Source of the DNA: Actibacterium mucosum KCTC 23349
GTDB taxonomy: Bacteria; Pseudomonadota; Alphaproteobacteria; Rhodobacterales; Rhodobacteraceae
Direction: 5' to 3'
DNA length: 64,000 bases
Assembly (NCBI RefSeq): GCF_000647975.1
Contig: NZ_JFKE01000005.1
Span: forward strand, 62,001-126,000
In this document: positions 43,928 to 51,936 of the stretch, piece by piece
How positions within the stretch are numbered: position 1 is the stretch's first letter
How the letters are laid out: each line of letters begins with the position of its first letter
Translations under genes and position numbers: made by a program
Notes under the pieces: model-generated
Databases searched by the model: none
What the model was told of the DNA's origin: nothing
Seen by the model: only the letters and a program-made list of their open reading frames with translations

Positions 43928-45756
43928 GATGCATTCTCCCGTTCAAGTAGCGATTTGGGCCAATCCAGAATGTCCTTGCGAAACTGGTAGTGCACGCGCC
44001 CTTGCGATTGCCCGGCACCCGACACGTAAAACCGCATCTCGGTTACCTGGTAGGGGCCTAACCCCACGGTTAGCGCATGCAGCCCGTGGGTGCCTCTGGC
44101 CCAGAACGAGGCCCCCACCAGCGCAATCAGAAAGACGGATGCAGCGAACTGTGTCGAAAGGCGTGGCACATAGCGTTGCCAGTCGACCGCGTTTTCGCGC
44201 AGATGCCGGATCAGGATGGACGCAAATGCGCCCGCGTAGATTCCGGCGTAAAGCAGTGACAGAACGTAAAAGCCGCCGGCCTTGGTCAGGTTATCGACCA
44301 TCAGGACCGGCAACGCAGACATCGCGGACAACAGGAAGTACGGTGTCAGGATGCGGGTCGGCAGCGGAGGCTGGCTGGTTTGCCCTTTGGGTGTGATGCG
44401 GAAATCCACGAAGCTGCCGGTCAGGCGGTCACGCAACGCCACAAGGCAACCCAACAAAACCCACGGCCACTGCAAGAACAGGAACAAGATCTTGTCCCAA
44501 CTGAAAATCTTTGCGTTCAATGGACGCATCAAACCGTCCTTCCGGGCCTGCAAGACGATCCATGTCAGGATAGCAGCCGCCGGGATGGCATGGCCGATGA
44601 ACGCCGGATACGTCACGTTTGCGAACCGGATGTCGAAGGCAACAGCCAGCACTGGCATCAGGAACATCGCAAGATGCGTCAGCGCCGAGAAAGGGTACAA
44701 CAACTGGCAAAACAGGAACTGAAACCGCAGCCGCGGTGGCAGGTTTCGTAAATAGCGCGGCGTGTGGCTCAGCAACAGCGTTACCAGGCTGCGCGACCAT
44801 TGAAACTCCTGCGTGGCCAAATCCGAGATGCTCTCAGGCCCTGCGCCGTGGGCAATGGCATCTATCGCATGCACGCCACGCCAGCCACCGGCGTTCATGA
44901 TCATTGTTGTCGAGTGATCCTCTGCCAGGTCCGGTCCCAGCCCACCGACATCGCGCAGCGCCTTGGTGCGCACCGCATAGTGCGAGCCGATGCACATGGG
45001 CGCCCAACCATCGCTTAGCCCACCCTGAAACGCGCCGTGAAACAGAGCCTCTGTATAAAGGCGGGTGCGCGCGGCCCAGCTGTATTGGGCGTTTGCATCG
45101 CAAATCGACGGAGCGCTGACATAGCCGACACGCGGGTCAGCAAAGCCTTTCATGATCTCGCGCAGGTATCCCGGCTGCGGCACATGGTCGGCATCCAGCT
45201 GGGACACAAAGTCATAATTCTCATAGCCGTAATGGTCATAGAAATAGGCCAGATTACCTTCCTTGCACCGGGTGCGACGGGGCCACGTCTTTTGGTGGTA
45301 TTCTTCGCAGCCCTTTCGGGACGAAATGTACACGCCATGTGCCTCGCACCATGCAATGGTATCTGGTGTTGGGTCTTCGTCCGCCAACCAGGTGTCATGC
45401 GGCACATCCTGTGACAACATCGCGGTCAGGGTGGTCTTGAGAAGCGAAAGCGGTTCGGACGGTGTTTTGGTGACAATCATTGCCACCCGCACACCTTCGT
45501 GCGGCCGGATCCACCCCGCCGGTCGTTTGGACCGCAAAAAGAAGGCGAAGAAGTAGAATACAAGAAAATTGGTCCAGCCCAGAACCATCGAAACCAAGAT
45601 AAACCGGCCCCAGCCGATCACGTGTTCGGCCTGAAACCACCACGACCAAAAGTACAAACTGGCCAAAACCGCAACGCCAACCGCAATGCGATACTTCACC
45701 TTTTGCGCCGTTGAAAACACCGGCTCAAGGAATGGGCGCGCGACGGGTTCAGGCAT
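43924..45756 (-). CDS. Processive membrane GT2 glycosyltransferase, cellulose synthase-like
   Basis: A 610-residue inner-membrane polysaccharide synthase. Two helices (about 18-70) precede a cytoplasmic GT-A domain with the D,DxD,D,QxxRW-type motifs: LADEDPTPD, DADH near 188-191 (metal and UDP-sugar), LAEDHSTT, and QEFQWSRS near 316-323, where Gln replaces the usual Arg of QxxRW. Five to six helices follow. No PilZ domain is seen. The ATG at 45756 has AAGGAGG upstream and overlaps the galE stop by 8 bases; the open frame further upstream is Arg-rich noise. It probably polymerises and exports the sugar supplied by the two upstream enzymes. Confidence 0.88.
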   Translation of the reverse strand: MPEPVARPFLEPVFSTAQKVKYRIAVGVAVLASLYFWSWWFQAEHVIGWGRFILVSMVLGWTNFLVFYFFAFFLRSKRPAGWIRPHEGVRVAMIVTKTPSEPLSLLKTTLTAMLSQDVPHDTWLADEDPTPDTIAWCEAHGVYISSRKGCEEYHQKTWPRRTRCKEGNLAYFYDHYGYENYDFVSQLDADHVPQPGYLREIMKGFADPRVGYVSAPSICDANAQYSWAARTRLYTEALFHGAFQGGLSDGWAPMCIGSHYAVRTKALRDVGGLGPDLAEDHSTTMIMNAGGWRGVHAIDAIAHGAGPESISDLATQEFQWSRSLVTLLLSHTPRYLRNLPPRLRFQFLFCQLLYPFSALTHLAMFLMPVLAVAFDIRFANVTYPAFIGHAIPAAAILTWIVLQARKDGLMRPLNAKIFSWDKILFLFLQWPWVLLGCLVALRDRLTGSFVDFRITPKGQTSQPPLPTRILTPYFLLSAMSALPVLMVDNLTKAGGFYVLSLLYAGIYAGAFASILIRHLRENAVDWQRYVPRLSTQFAASVFLIALVGASFWARGTHGLHALTVGLGPYQVTEMRFYVSGAGQSQGRVHYQFRKDILDWPKSLLERENAS

Positions 45757-46747
45757 TCTGGGCCTCCTTCTTTGAAAGGCCAAAGAAGGGAGCGGCGTCG
45801 CGGATGATCTGCGCCATTGAGGAATGAAGGGTATGAAAGCCCAGTACCTCGGCCGCAAGTGACGGGTCAGCCGTAAGTACCGGCGGATCACCCGGACGTC
45901 GCGCCGCGAAACGAGCCGGCACCTTACGGCCCGTAACATTCTCAATCTCTTCAAGTACTTGCAGAACCGAGTGGCCTTTGCCACTGCCAAGGTTCAAGGC
46001 AAGCGAGGCCCCGCCATCCAGCAGATGCTGCAATGCTGCAACGTGCCCATGCGCCAGGTCATCGACATGGATGTAATCGCGCACACATGTGCCGTCTTGG
46101 GTGGCGTAATCCGTGCCAAATATTTGCAATTCGTCATGCAGCCCCGCCGCCGCCAGCATCGCCAGGGGCAATAAATGCGTTTCGGGATCGTGTCGTTCGG
46201 CAAGTTCACCATCAGGGTCGGCGCCGCAAGCGTTAAAGTATCGAAGGGTTGCGTATTTGATCCCGTAGGCGTGGGCGTAGTCGCGGATCATCTGCTCGCC
46301 AATCAACTTGGTTCGACCGTAAGGATTGATTGGGTTCTGCGGGCTGTCCTCGCGGATCGGCTGGCTTTCTGGAATGCCGTATGTGGCACAACTGCTAGAA
46401 AAGATAAGGTTTTCTACCTTTGCCGTGACGCAGGCATCCAGAAGGGCCTGCATGCCACCAATGTTGTTTTGATAGTACTTTCCTGGGTTCCGAACGGACT
46501 CGCCCACATAAGCCGACGCCGCAAAATGCATGACATGACGAATGTCGTGGCGGCTGATGACATCAGCAACAGCCAACGAATTGCGGACGTCCAATTCGTA
46601 AAACGGCCCCCATTTCACAGAATCCCCGTGGCCGGTGCAAAGATTGTCGATGACAACGGGAAGAAACCCCGCCAACGACAGTGCCTTGCACGCATGGCTT
46701 CCAATAAAACCCGCGCCGCCCGTTACAAGAATGGGTGCGTCAGCCAT
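45749..46747 (-). CDS. galE: UDP-glucose/UDP-sugar 4-epimerase GalE
   Basis: A 332-residue extended short-chain dehydrogenase with tightly bound NAD. GGAGFIGSH is at about 10-18, the catalytic YGRTK near 143-147, and SSCATYG supplies the catalytic Ser/Thr. FAASAYVGESV and YIHVDDLAHGH are GalE blocks (ExoB-like). It interconverts UDP-Glc/UDP-Gal, or UDP-Xyl/UDP-Ara in the pentose-active branch; the upstream UDP-xylose-forming enzyme makes the second reaction plausible. The start lies 1 bp after the upstream gene stop, and the 3' end overlaps the synthase start. It is a tight operon. Confidence 0.93.
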   Translation of the reverse strand: MADAPILVTGGAGFIGSHACKALSLAGFLPVVIDNLCTGHGDSVKWGPFYELDVRNSLAVADVISRHDIRHVMHFAASAYVGESVRNPGKYYQNNIGGMQALLDACVTAKVENLIFSSSCATYGIPESQPIREDSPQNPINPYGRTKLIGEQMIRDYAHAYGIKYATLRYFNACGADPDGELAERHDPETHLLPLAMLAAAGLHDELQIFGTDYATQDGTCVRDYIHVDDLAHGHVAALQHLLDGGASLALNLGSGKGHSVLQVLEEIENVTGRKVPARFAARRPGDPPVLTADPSLAAEVLGFHTLHSSMAQIIRDAAPFFGLSKKEAQNA

Positions 46748-46748
46748 C

Positions 46749-47771
46749 TTACCGACCTACCGCGCCACGCGCGGACTTGCGTTCAAGTTCCGATTGAAAA
46801 TAGGCAATTGTCTGTTGCAGGCCTTTTTCCAGTGACACATGCGGGTGCCACCCCAACAGCGCCTCGGCCCGGGTAATGTCCGGACGCCGCTGAAGCGGAT
46901 CATCTTGCGGAAGGGGATGGAACTGCAGAGCCGATCGTGATCCGGTTTTCTCCAACACGATTTCGGCAAGCTCGCGAACGGTAAATTCGACAGGATTCCC
47001 GATGTTTATGGGAAAGTTGACCTCAGCCGGGGCTGCCATAAGGCGGATCAGGCCGTCCACCAGGTCGTCGACAAAGCAGAACGAACGGGTCTGTTCACCT
47101 TTGCCGTAAACCGTGATCGGCTTCCCCTTGAGGGCCTGGATCACAAAGTTGGATACCACGCGCCCGTCACTGGCGCGCATGTTGGGGCCGTAGGTGTTGA
47201 AAATACGGGCGATCTTGATGTCAACGCCGTGGCGTTCCGCGTAGTCGTGGAACAAGGTTTCGGCCGAGCGTTTGCCCTCGTCGTAACAAGATCTTGGGCC
47301 AAAGGTGTTCACATTCCCAAAATAGTCCTCGGACTGGGGGCTGATATTGGGGTCGCCGTAAACTTCTGAGGTCGACGCCTGCAGGATCCGCGCCCCTTTT
47401 TCGCGGGCAAGATCCAGCAGGTTGATCGCCCCCAGCGCCGACGTCTTGAACGTGTGGATTGGGTCCGCCTGGTAGCGGGGCGGCGAGGCTGCGCAAGCCA
47501 TGTTATAGATTTCGTCCAGCGGCCCGTCGATGTGTAACGGATCCACCACATCATGTTCCCAGAAACTGAAATCCGGGTGCTGCATCAGGGCCGAAATATT
47601 TGTGACCCTGCCAGATAACAGGTTGTCAACGCACAATATTTTCGCGCCTTCAGCCAAAAGCCGCTGGCAAAGATGTGATCCCAGGAACCCGGCACCGCCG
47701 GTGATCAGAACGGTTTTCTGGCGCGTCTCAGCGCGGCGATCAAGGCCCACTACTCGGGCCGTGCTTTTCAT
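46749..47771 (-). CDS. UDP-glucuronate decarboxylase (UDP-xylose synthase)
   Basis: A ~340-residue NAD-dependent SDR that turns UDP-glucuronate into UDP-xylose. [11 protein letters not shown] is near 24-34, the family-typical [11 protein letters not shown] holds catalytic Y163 and K167, and [10 protein letters not shown] and [19 protein letters not shown] are UXS blocks. [19 protein letters not shown] also matches. The start is not certain: ATG 47771 gives a normal length, while GTG 47780 (three more residues) is better placed behind a run of nine G at 47787-47795 on the minus strand. It is the first gene of the four-gene polysaccharide operon. Confidence 0.92.
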   Translation of the reverse strand: MKSTARVVGLDRRAETRQKTVLITGGAGFLGSHLCQRLLAEGAKILCVDNLLSGRVTNISALMQHPDFSFWEHDVVDPLHIDGPLDEIYNMACAASPPRYQADPIHTFKTSALGAINLLDLAREKGARILQASTSEVYGDPNISPQSEDYFGNVNTFGPRSCYDEGKRSAETLFHDYAERHGVDIKIARIFNTYGPNMRASDGRVVSNFVIQALKGKPITVYGKGEQTRSFCFVDDLVDGLIRLMAAPAEVNFPINIGNPVEFTVRELAEIVLEKTGSRSALQFHPLPQDDPLQRRPDITRAEALLGWHPHVSLEKGLQQTIAYFQSELERKSARGAVGR

Positions 47772-48116
47772 AACGTTCACGCGTGTCCCCCCCCCAAAAA
47801 GGTCGCAGCATTCTCTTTCTGTCTTTGAATAAAAATCTCGCATTCTCGGGCGGTTAGCCCTCACATTGCGTATGGTTTTTCCCGCCCTGCGTGTGGGTGT
47901 GGGAAAAATTTAGCGAAATTGGAGAAAAACCCGACGAAATGGCCGCCCCTGCCCGAAATGGGCAAGGAAGGAAGCCCGGACAGGTGGTGAACGGCCAAAG
48001 TTACACGGGGTTTTTAAAGTTTGCGGCGCTCAAAACACCGAAAGTTCAAAGTTTCAGACGCGCTTTGCGACCAAACGTGGACAAGTTAACGGGCCGACAT
48101 TTCTGCGGGCCCATGG
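47772..48116. other. Intergenic region upstream of polysaccharide operon
   Basis: About 345 bases that must carry the promoter of the minus-strand operon. A run of nine C on the plus strand (47787-47795), G on the coding strand, sits just before the first start codon. No gene, repeat or clear -35/-10 pair was found in the rest, which includes several A-rich stretches (GGAAAAATTTAGCG). Confidence 0.5.
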
Positions 48117-48809
48117 TTAATCAAACCGAACCTGAACACCGTGACGGCCAAAATAGGTGATGATGGCGTAAAGGAAAATCGTGATGCCGATCAGTTCGAA
48201 AGACTCTTCGAAGGTAGACATCACGATGTAGGTGGCCGAGCTGAAATTTTCGTCGGCAACAATGCCGCCAAGCGCTTCGAAGAACAGCGCGCCGGTGACA
48301 TAGACCGTTCCCGCAAGAATGACCTGCCAGCGAAAGGTCCGTTCAATGGAAATGAGCCAGCGCAGGTACAGCAAGCCAACAATCGCGACGACGACAAGGC
48401 CCCCATAAACCCAGTTGAACCCCTCGTGCCCGAACTCGAAGCCAAGGTCGGGAACATCCCCCGGCGCCCAGTAGCCGTGAAAGTCCGTCATCTCATCAAG
48501 GCCGATATACAGAAAAATCAGCGTCAAACCGAACCACGGAAGTGCCCGTTCACCTCGGCCTTGTGCGCTGAAGGCACCAATCGCCAAAAGGCAGGCCGTA
48601 AGCGCCAATTGAAAGATCGAAAACCAGGTTGGGATGTTCTGTTCCTTGTTCAGATCAAAGTAGAAGCCATAGTTAAAAAGAACAGGGAAACTTGTCTCGC
48701 AAGCCTGAGCGGCAAAGCATGTGCGAGCGGTAATATGCAGGCCGATCAAGACGACAATAACGCCAAGCATCATGAACGCGACAGCTTTGCCAGAAACCCT
48801 TTGCGACAT
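48117..48809 (-). CDS. Multi-helix membrane protein of unknown function
   Basis: A 230-residue integral membrane protein with about six hydrophobic helices (around 10-28, 62-80, 92-108, 132-152, 160-182 and 200-220). A soluble loop at 30-60 has two Cys (ARTCFAAQACET), and a conserved-looking acidic/His loop GLDEMTDFHGYWAPGD lies between helices 3 and 4. I do not recognise the family; the acidic/His residues could bind metal. The ATG at 48809 has CGGAGGTG before it, so expression is likely. Codon use is a little less GC-rich than the neighbours. Confidence 0.65.
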   Translation of the reverse strand: MSQRVSGKAVAFMMLGVIVVLIGLHITARTCFAAQACETSFPVLFNYGFYFDLNKEQNIPTWFSIFQLALTACLLAIGAFSAQGRGERALPWFGLTLIFLYIGLDEMTDFHGYWAPGDVPDLGFEFGHEGFNWVYGGLVVVAIVGLLYLRWLISIERTFRWQVILAGTVYVTGALFFEALGGIVADENFSSATYIVMSTFEESFELIGITIFLYAIITYFGRHGVQVRFD

Positions 48810-49195
48810 TGCCTTACACCTCCGTTTGGGGAGTTATTTTTTTTAAAATCAAAGGGTTAATCTAGCGTCCGCACGGGGATATGTCAACTTGGCCCAATTG
48901 AACCCCGTTCAAATACCCCATTTTTAACCGCATATGCAGCCGCGTCCTTGGCCCGGAAACGGGGCGCGTATCAAGGACAAACACCGGGTGATCGGGGTGC
49001 CAAAATTATACACTGGGGGGAACAGCCGGGATGGCACGCTGGGCAAACAAAGGCCCAAAAAGCGCTGAAAACCATGCTGGGCGATGCGCGAAAAAAGCGA
49101 CGCGACAACGGCCCGGGCGTTTGAAAAAGCTTGCAGGACGTTGTGTGGTCGTTCACCATTTCGTGACCCAGCCATTGGACGAGCGAGGCAAGGAA
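48810..49195. other. Intergenic region between two membrane-protein genes
   Basis: About 385 bases between the divergent membrane protein and cytochrome b561 genes. The left side is A/T-rich (TTTTTTTTAAAATC near 48838-48851), consistent with a promoter for the minus-strand gene. The rest is GC-rich with no supportable gene, RNA or strong hairpin. Confidence 0.4.
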
Positions 49196-49723
49196 ATGAC
49201 ACGCTATCACCCGCTGCTTGTAACCATTCATTGGCTCATGGGCCTGTTGATCATCATGATGCTGATCTTCGGCAATCTGGTCACCGGGCCGCTGGACAAT
49301 GCCGATCCCGAAAAGATCGAAGCCCTGACCGGTCACATGGCCATTGGCGTGACAATCGGGATGCTGTTGATTTTTCGCATTATCGTCCGCGTCCGTTCCC
49401 AGACCCCGGCACACGCAACGACGGGCAACCCGATGTTGGACAAGATCGGCGTGGCCACGCATCACCTGATGTATGTCGTGGTGGCGGGAATGGTTCTGTC
49501 GGGCCTTGGCATGGGATTGGGTCTGGGTTTGTTTGGTGTCGTCTATGGCGGCGAAGGGGCGCTCCCTGTGGATCTGTCCGAACGCTTGCCGGCCCGGGCG
49601 CATGACATGATCTCGAACATCCTGTTGCTGCTGGTGGTTCTGCACGTCGCGGCGGCATTTTATCACCAGCTCATTCTGCGCGACGGCCTGTTCCGGCGCA
49701 TGTGGTTCGGAAAACGCCAGTAG
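49196..49723 (+). CDS. Cytochrome b561 family protein
   Basis: A 175-residue four-helix diheme membrane protein, probably moving electrons between the quinone pool and the periplasm. Helix 1 has YHPLLVTIHW (His ligands), helix 2 LTGHMAIGVTIGMLL, helix 3 ATHHLMYVVVAGMVL and helix 4 LLLLVVLHVAAAFYHQLI. The histidines fit the two b hemes. The ATG at 49196 has GAGGCAAGGA upstream; upstream in-frame sequence is not helix-like. It is followed by a clean terminator, so it appears monocistronic. Confidence 0.92.
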   Translation: MTRYHPLLVTIHWLMGLLIIMMLIFGNLVTGPLDNADPEKIEALTGHMAIGVTIGMLLIFRIIVRVRSQTPAHATTGNPMLDKIGVATHHLMYVVVAGMVLSGLGMGLGLGLFGVVYGGEGALPVDLSERLPARAHDMISNILLLLVVLHVAAAFYHQLILRDGLFRRMWFGKRQ

Positions 49724-49736
49724 ATCGGCCGAAAGG

Positions 49737-49758
49737 AACGCCCGAACGGGCGTTTCTT
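49737..49758 (+). terminator. Terminator after cytochrome b561 gene
   Basis: AACGCCCG at 49737-49744 pairs with CGGGCGTT at 49747-49754, followed by TTCTT. It lies 14 bases past the stop codon. The T run is short but stem strength and place fit intrinsic termination. Confidence 0.7.
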
Positions 49759-49798
49759 GGTCAGTCACAGTGGCAGAGACCATGACACTTAAAACCGG

Positions 49799-50458
49799 TT
49801 AGACTTCTTCGACCTGACAAACTGTGCCAGTTGGAGCCAGCCCAAGTAGCTCTCGGTTTTTCATTTTCTCAAGAAGATCGCCACCAAAAAAATGAAGGCG
49901 ATCAAATCGGAAATACGCAGGAAACGCGTCGGATTTCACAAGCAGTTTCTCGGGGATGACTGGGCGAAGCGTTGAGCGATCTCCGGCACTTTGTGAGTAA
50001 TCCAGATACGAATGAAAACTTGCATCGCTTTCTAGAACACGTGGCGGTTCTTCGCGGCGTATAGAGATGGATTTCACAACAGAGAAACTGGATTGCGTAA
50101 AATCGATCCATTCGTCCGCATTCTTCTCGGTTAATTTGGCTTCACATAGAAGAAATCTTCTCGCCTTAAGCCGCGCTCCGAACCAAAGCTCCACATCTGT
50201 TTTGACATGAAAAGACTGGTGGAAGTTTTCTTGGGAAATCAATGGTTCATGCACAAGAACCAAGTTTGTTTCCTGTGGCAATAGAATGTCGGGCGGCGCA
50301 ATATTTTCAGCTACGTTGACCGAAAGACGACAGTCGTCTGCTGTGTGAAAACCATACTTGATTTTGTCGTCTAGGATCGCTGCCGATTGGTGGTCAAGGG
50401 GACCGTATCCATCTTCTTCGACATAGTTTAAATCTGTTATGAAGCAGATGTAAATCAT
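49799..50458 (-). CDS. Hypothetical low-GC protein, weakly Imm11-like
   Basis: A 219-residue soluble protein with base composition clearly more A/T-rich than its neighbours, which suggests transfer. The C-terminal segment FPAYFRFDRLHFFGGDLL then MKNRELLGLAPTGTVCQ faintly resembles the Imm11-type immunity protein ending (residues predicting a seen/not-seen motif and a final small strand), but I cannot confirm it. The N-terminus MIYICFITDLNYVEEDGYG is not a signal peptide. No toxin gene is adjacent. It sits alone between the b561 gene and the sugar operon. Confidence 0.6.
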   Translation of the reverse strand: MIYICFITDLNYVEEDGYGPLDHQSAAILDDKIKYGFHTADDCRLSVNVAENIAPPDILLPQETNLVLVHEPLISQENFHQSFHVKTDVELWFGARLKARRFLLCEAKLTEKNADEWIDFTQSSFSVVKSISIRREEPPRVLESDASFHSYLDYSQSAGDRSTLRPVIPEKLLVKSDAFPAYFRFDRLHFFGGDLLEKMKNRELLGLAPTGTVCQVEEV

Positions 50459-50778
50459 AGCGAAATGACCTCGTCAAATATCTCACAACGTCGCCATTGA
50501 CGCGCATTTTGTCTTTTGGGTTACCTGCGAGATCATTCAGGATACCTGAGCCTGATCTGCTGATTGATACGCCAACGTGAGCTACACGCAAGAGGCCAAC
50601 AAGGTCCACTTGGCGTTTGTTGATGTTGCCGCAGGTGCCGCGTTGCGTTTCAGGCACAAGGAGGCGAAGAACGCGCGTCTTTGACGTGAATCCGGCACAC
50701 ATGGGCAGATCCTGACAGAAGCAGTTTTCCCAAGCCACGCCCCTTCGTAAGTCCGGAGTGCGACATTTTCGTTGACTC
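50459..50778. other. Intergenic region before LacI operon
   Basis: About 320 bases without a supportable gene. Both strands carry short open frames, including a Cys/Arg-rich one on the minus strand to 50738 that I do not accept as coding. The right end has TTGACT at 50772-50777, a -35-like sequence directly before the LacI-type operators, so it likely forms part of the operon promoter. Confidence 0.4.
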
Positions 50779-50806
50779 TGACACCGGTGTCATGACATCG
50801 GTGTCT
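50779..50806. promoter_or_regulatory. Two abutting LacI-type operators
   Basis: TGACACCGGTGTCA at 50779-50792 is a perfect 14-bp palindrome with the central CG usual for LacI-family sites. It is followed with no gap by TGACATCGGTGTCT at 50793-50806, a near copy. They lie 38 bases before the LacI gene start, just after a -35-like TTGACT. Autorepression of the operon by the LacI protein encoded next is the natural reading. Confidence 0.75.
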
Positions 50807-50844
50807 TAAGGGCGTGGTTTAAGCGCTGCAGGGAGAATGTCGCA

Positions 50845-51936
50845 ATGGCAACGATCTATGATGTTGCGAAGCACGCAGGTGTATCGCCCAAAACCGTAAG
50901 CCGCGTTCTGAACAAGGACGCGCCGGTTTCCCAAAAGACGCAACGGGCCGTGGCCGAGGCCATGGATGCCCTTGGCTATGTCCCTTCTCATGCAGCTCGA
51001 ACCATGAAGTCCAACAAGTCGGGCCTTATTGGCCTGATTACGGGCGCGATCTCGAACGCGGATGATGTTTCGACCGCCGCTGGCCTGCCGGACCTGCTGA
51101 TCGTGCAAGGCGCGCAAAGGGTGATCGAGAGATCAAACAAAACGCTTTTGATCTCGGACACTGGTGGCCAACAGGACCGTGTTCCCGACCTTGTGCGTAC
51201 CTTTCAGGAGCACCGGGTTGAGGGCATTTTGTATGTTGCGGATTATCACAAGCCGCTTGAACTTGCGTTGCCGGGCCGTGGAATTCCGAAGGTTTTGGTG
51301 AACTGCTTCGACCAATCGGGAACGCCGGCGGTGGTGCCTGATGATGAAGGTGGCCAGCATGCATTGACCAAGTCCGTCATCGCGCATGGGCACCGTCGCA
51401 TTGCCTATCTGACGCTCGCGCAGGGACAGGAGGCGACCACGTTGCGTCTTGCCGGGTTCCGGCGCGCCTTGTCCGAGGCGGGTATCGCGTATGATGCAAG
51501 CCTGGTCAAAGCAGGGGACCTTTTTGGAACCCCCGGCGAGCGTCAGCTTATTTGGGATGCGCTGGACAAGTTTCTTCAAAGAGACGAACCGCCGACCGCG
51601 ATTTGTTGTGGCAACGACCGGCTTGCGATGGCCGTTTATTCGGTTTTGCGCAGTCGGGGCGTCGCAGTGCCGGAACAGATTTCTGTCGTCGGGTATGACG
51701 ACCATCGCCTGATCTCGGAAACGCTTTTCCCCGCGCTTACCACGGCCGAGCTGCCATACAGCGCGATGGGTGCAAGAGCGGCCCAGGTGCTTTTGGAGCT
51801 GTTGTCCGGAACGGGCGAAGTTTCGTCCGAAATTGTCCGCGTCGCCGGGCCGGTAAAGCTTCGTGGGTCGCTTGTCGCCCCAACCAACGGAACAAATTCA
51901 CAGATCATTCATCTCAAAGGGAGGAACGAGATATGA
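50845..51936 (+). CDS. LacI-family sugar-operon repressor
   Basis: A 363-residue LacI/GalR regulator. The N-terminal helix-turn-helix (MATIYDVAKHAGVSPKTVSRVLN, across residues 1-23) and hinge helix (YVPSHAARTMKSNK) bind DNA; the rest is a periplasmic-binding-protein-like sugar sensor (GLIGLITGAISN, VEGILYVADYH, DEGGQHALTKSVIAHGHRRIAYL, FCGND-like CCGNDRLAMAVY). ATG 50845 follows GGGAGAA. The stop overlaps the binding-protein start (ATGA), so the repressor is the first gene of the operon it likely controls through the two upstream operators. Confidence 0.95.
   Translation: MATIYDVAKHAGVSPKTVSRVLNKDAPVSQKTQRAVAEAMDALGYVPSHAARTMKSNKSGLIGLITGAISNADDVSTAAGLPDLLIVQGAQRVIERSNKTLLISDTGGQQDRVPDLVRTFQEHRVEGILYVADYHKPLELALPGRGIPKVLVNCFDQSGTPAVVPDDEGGQHALTKSVIAHGHRRIAYLTLAQGQEATTLRLAGFRRALSEAGIAYDASLVKAGDLFGTPGERQLIWDALDKFLQRDEPPTAICCGNDRLAMAVYSVLRSRGVAVPEQISVVGYDDHRLISETLFPALTTAELPYSAMGARAAQVLLELLSGTGEVSSEIVRVAGPVKLRGSLVAPTNGTNSQIIHLKGRNEI

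Noticed and set aside
50459-50738. Remnant of an IS110-type transposase on the minus strand
   Set aside because: A short stretch (GNINKRQVDLVGLLRVAH) faintly recalls the IS110 C-terminus, but it is too short and lacks other motifs.
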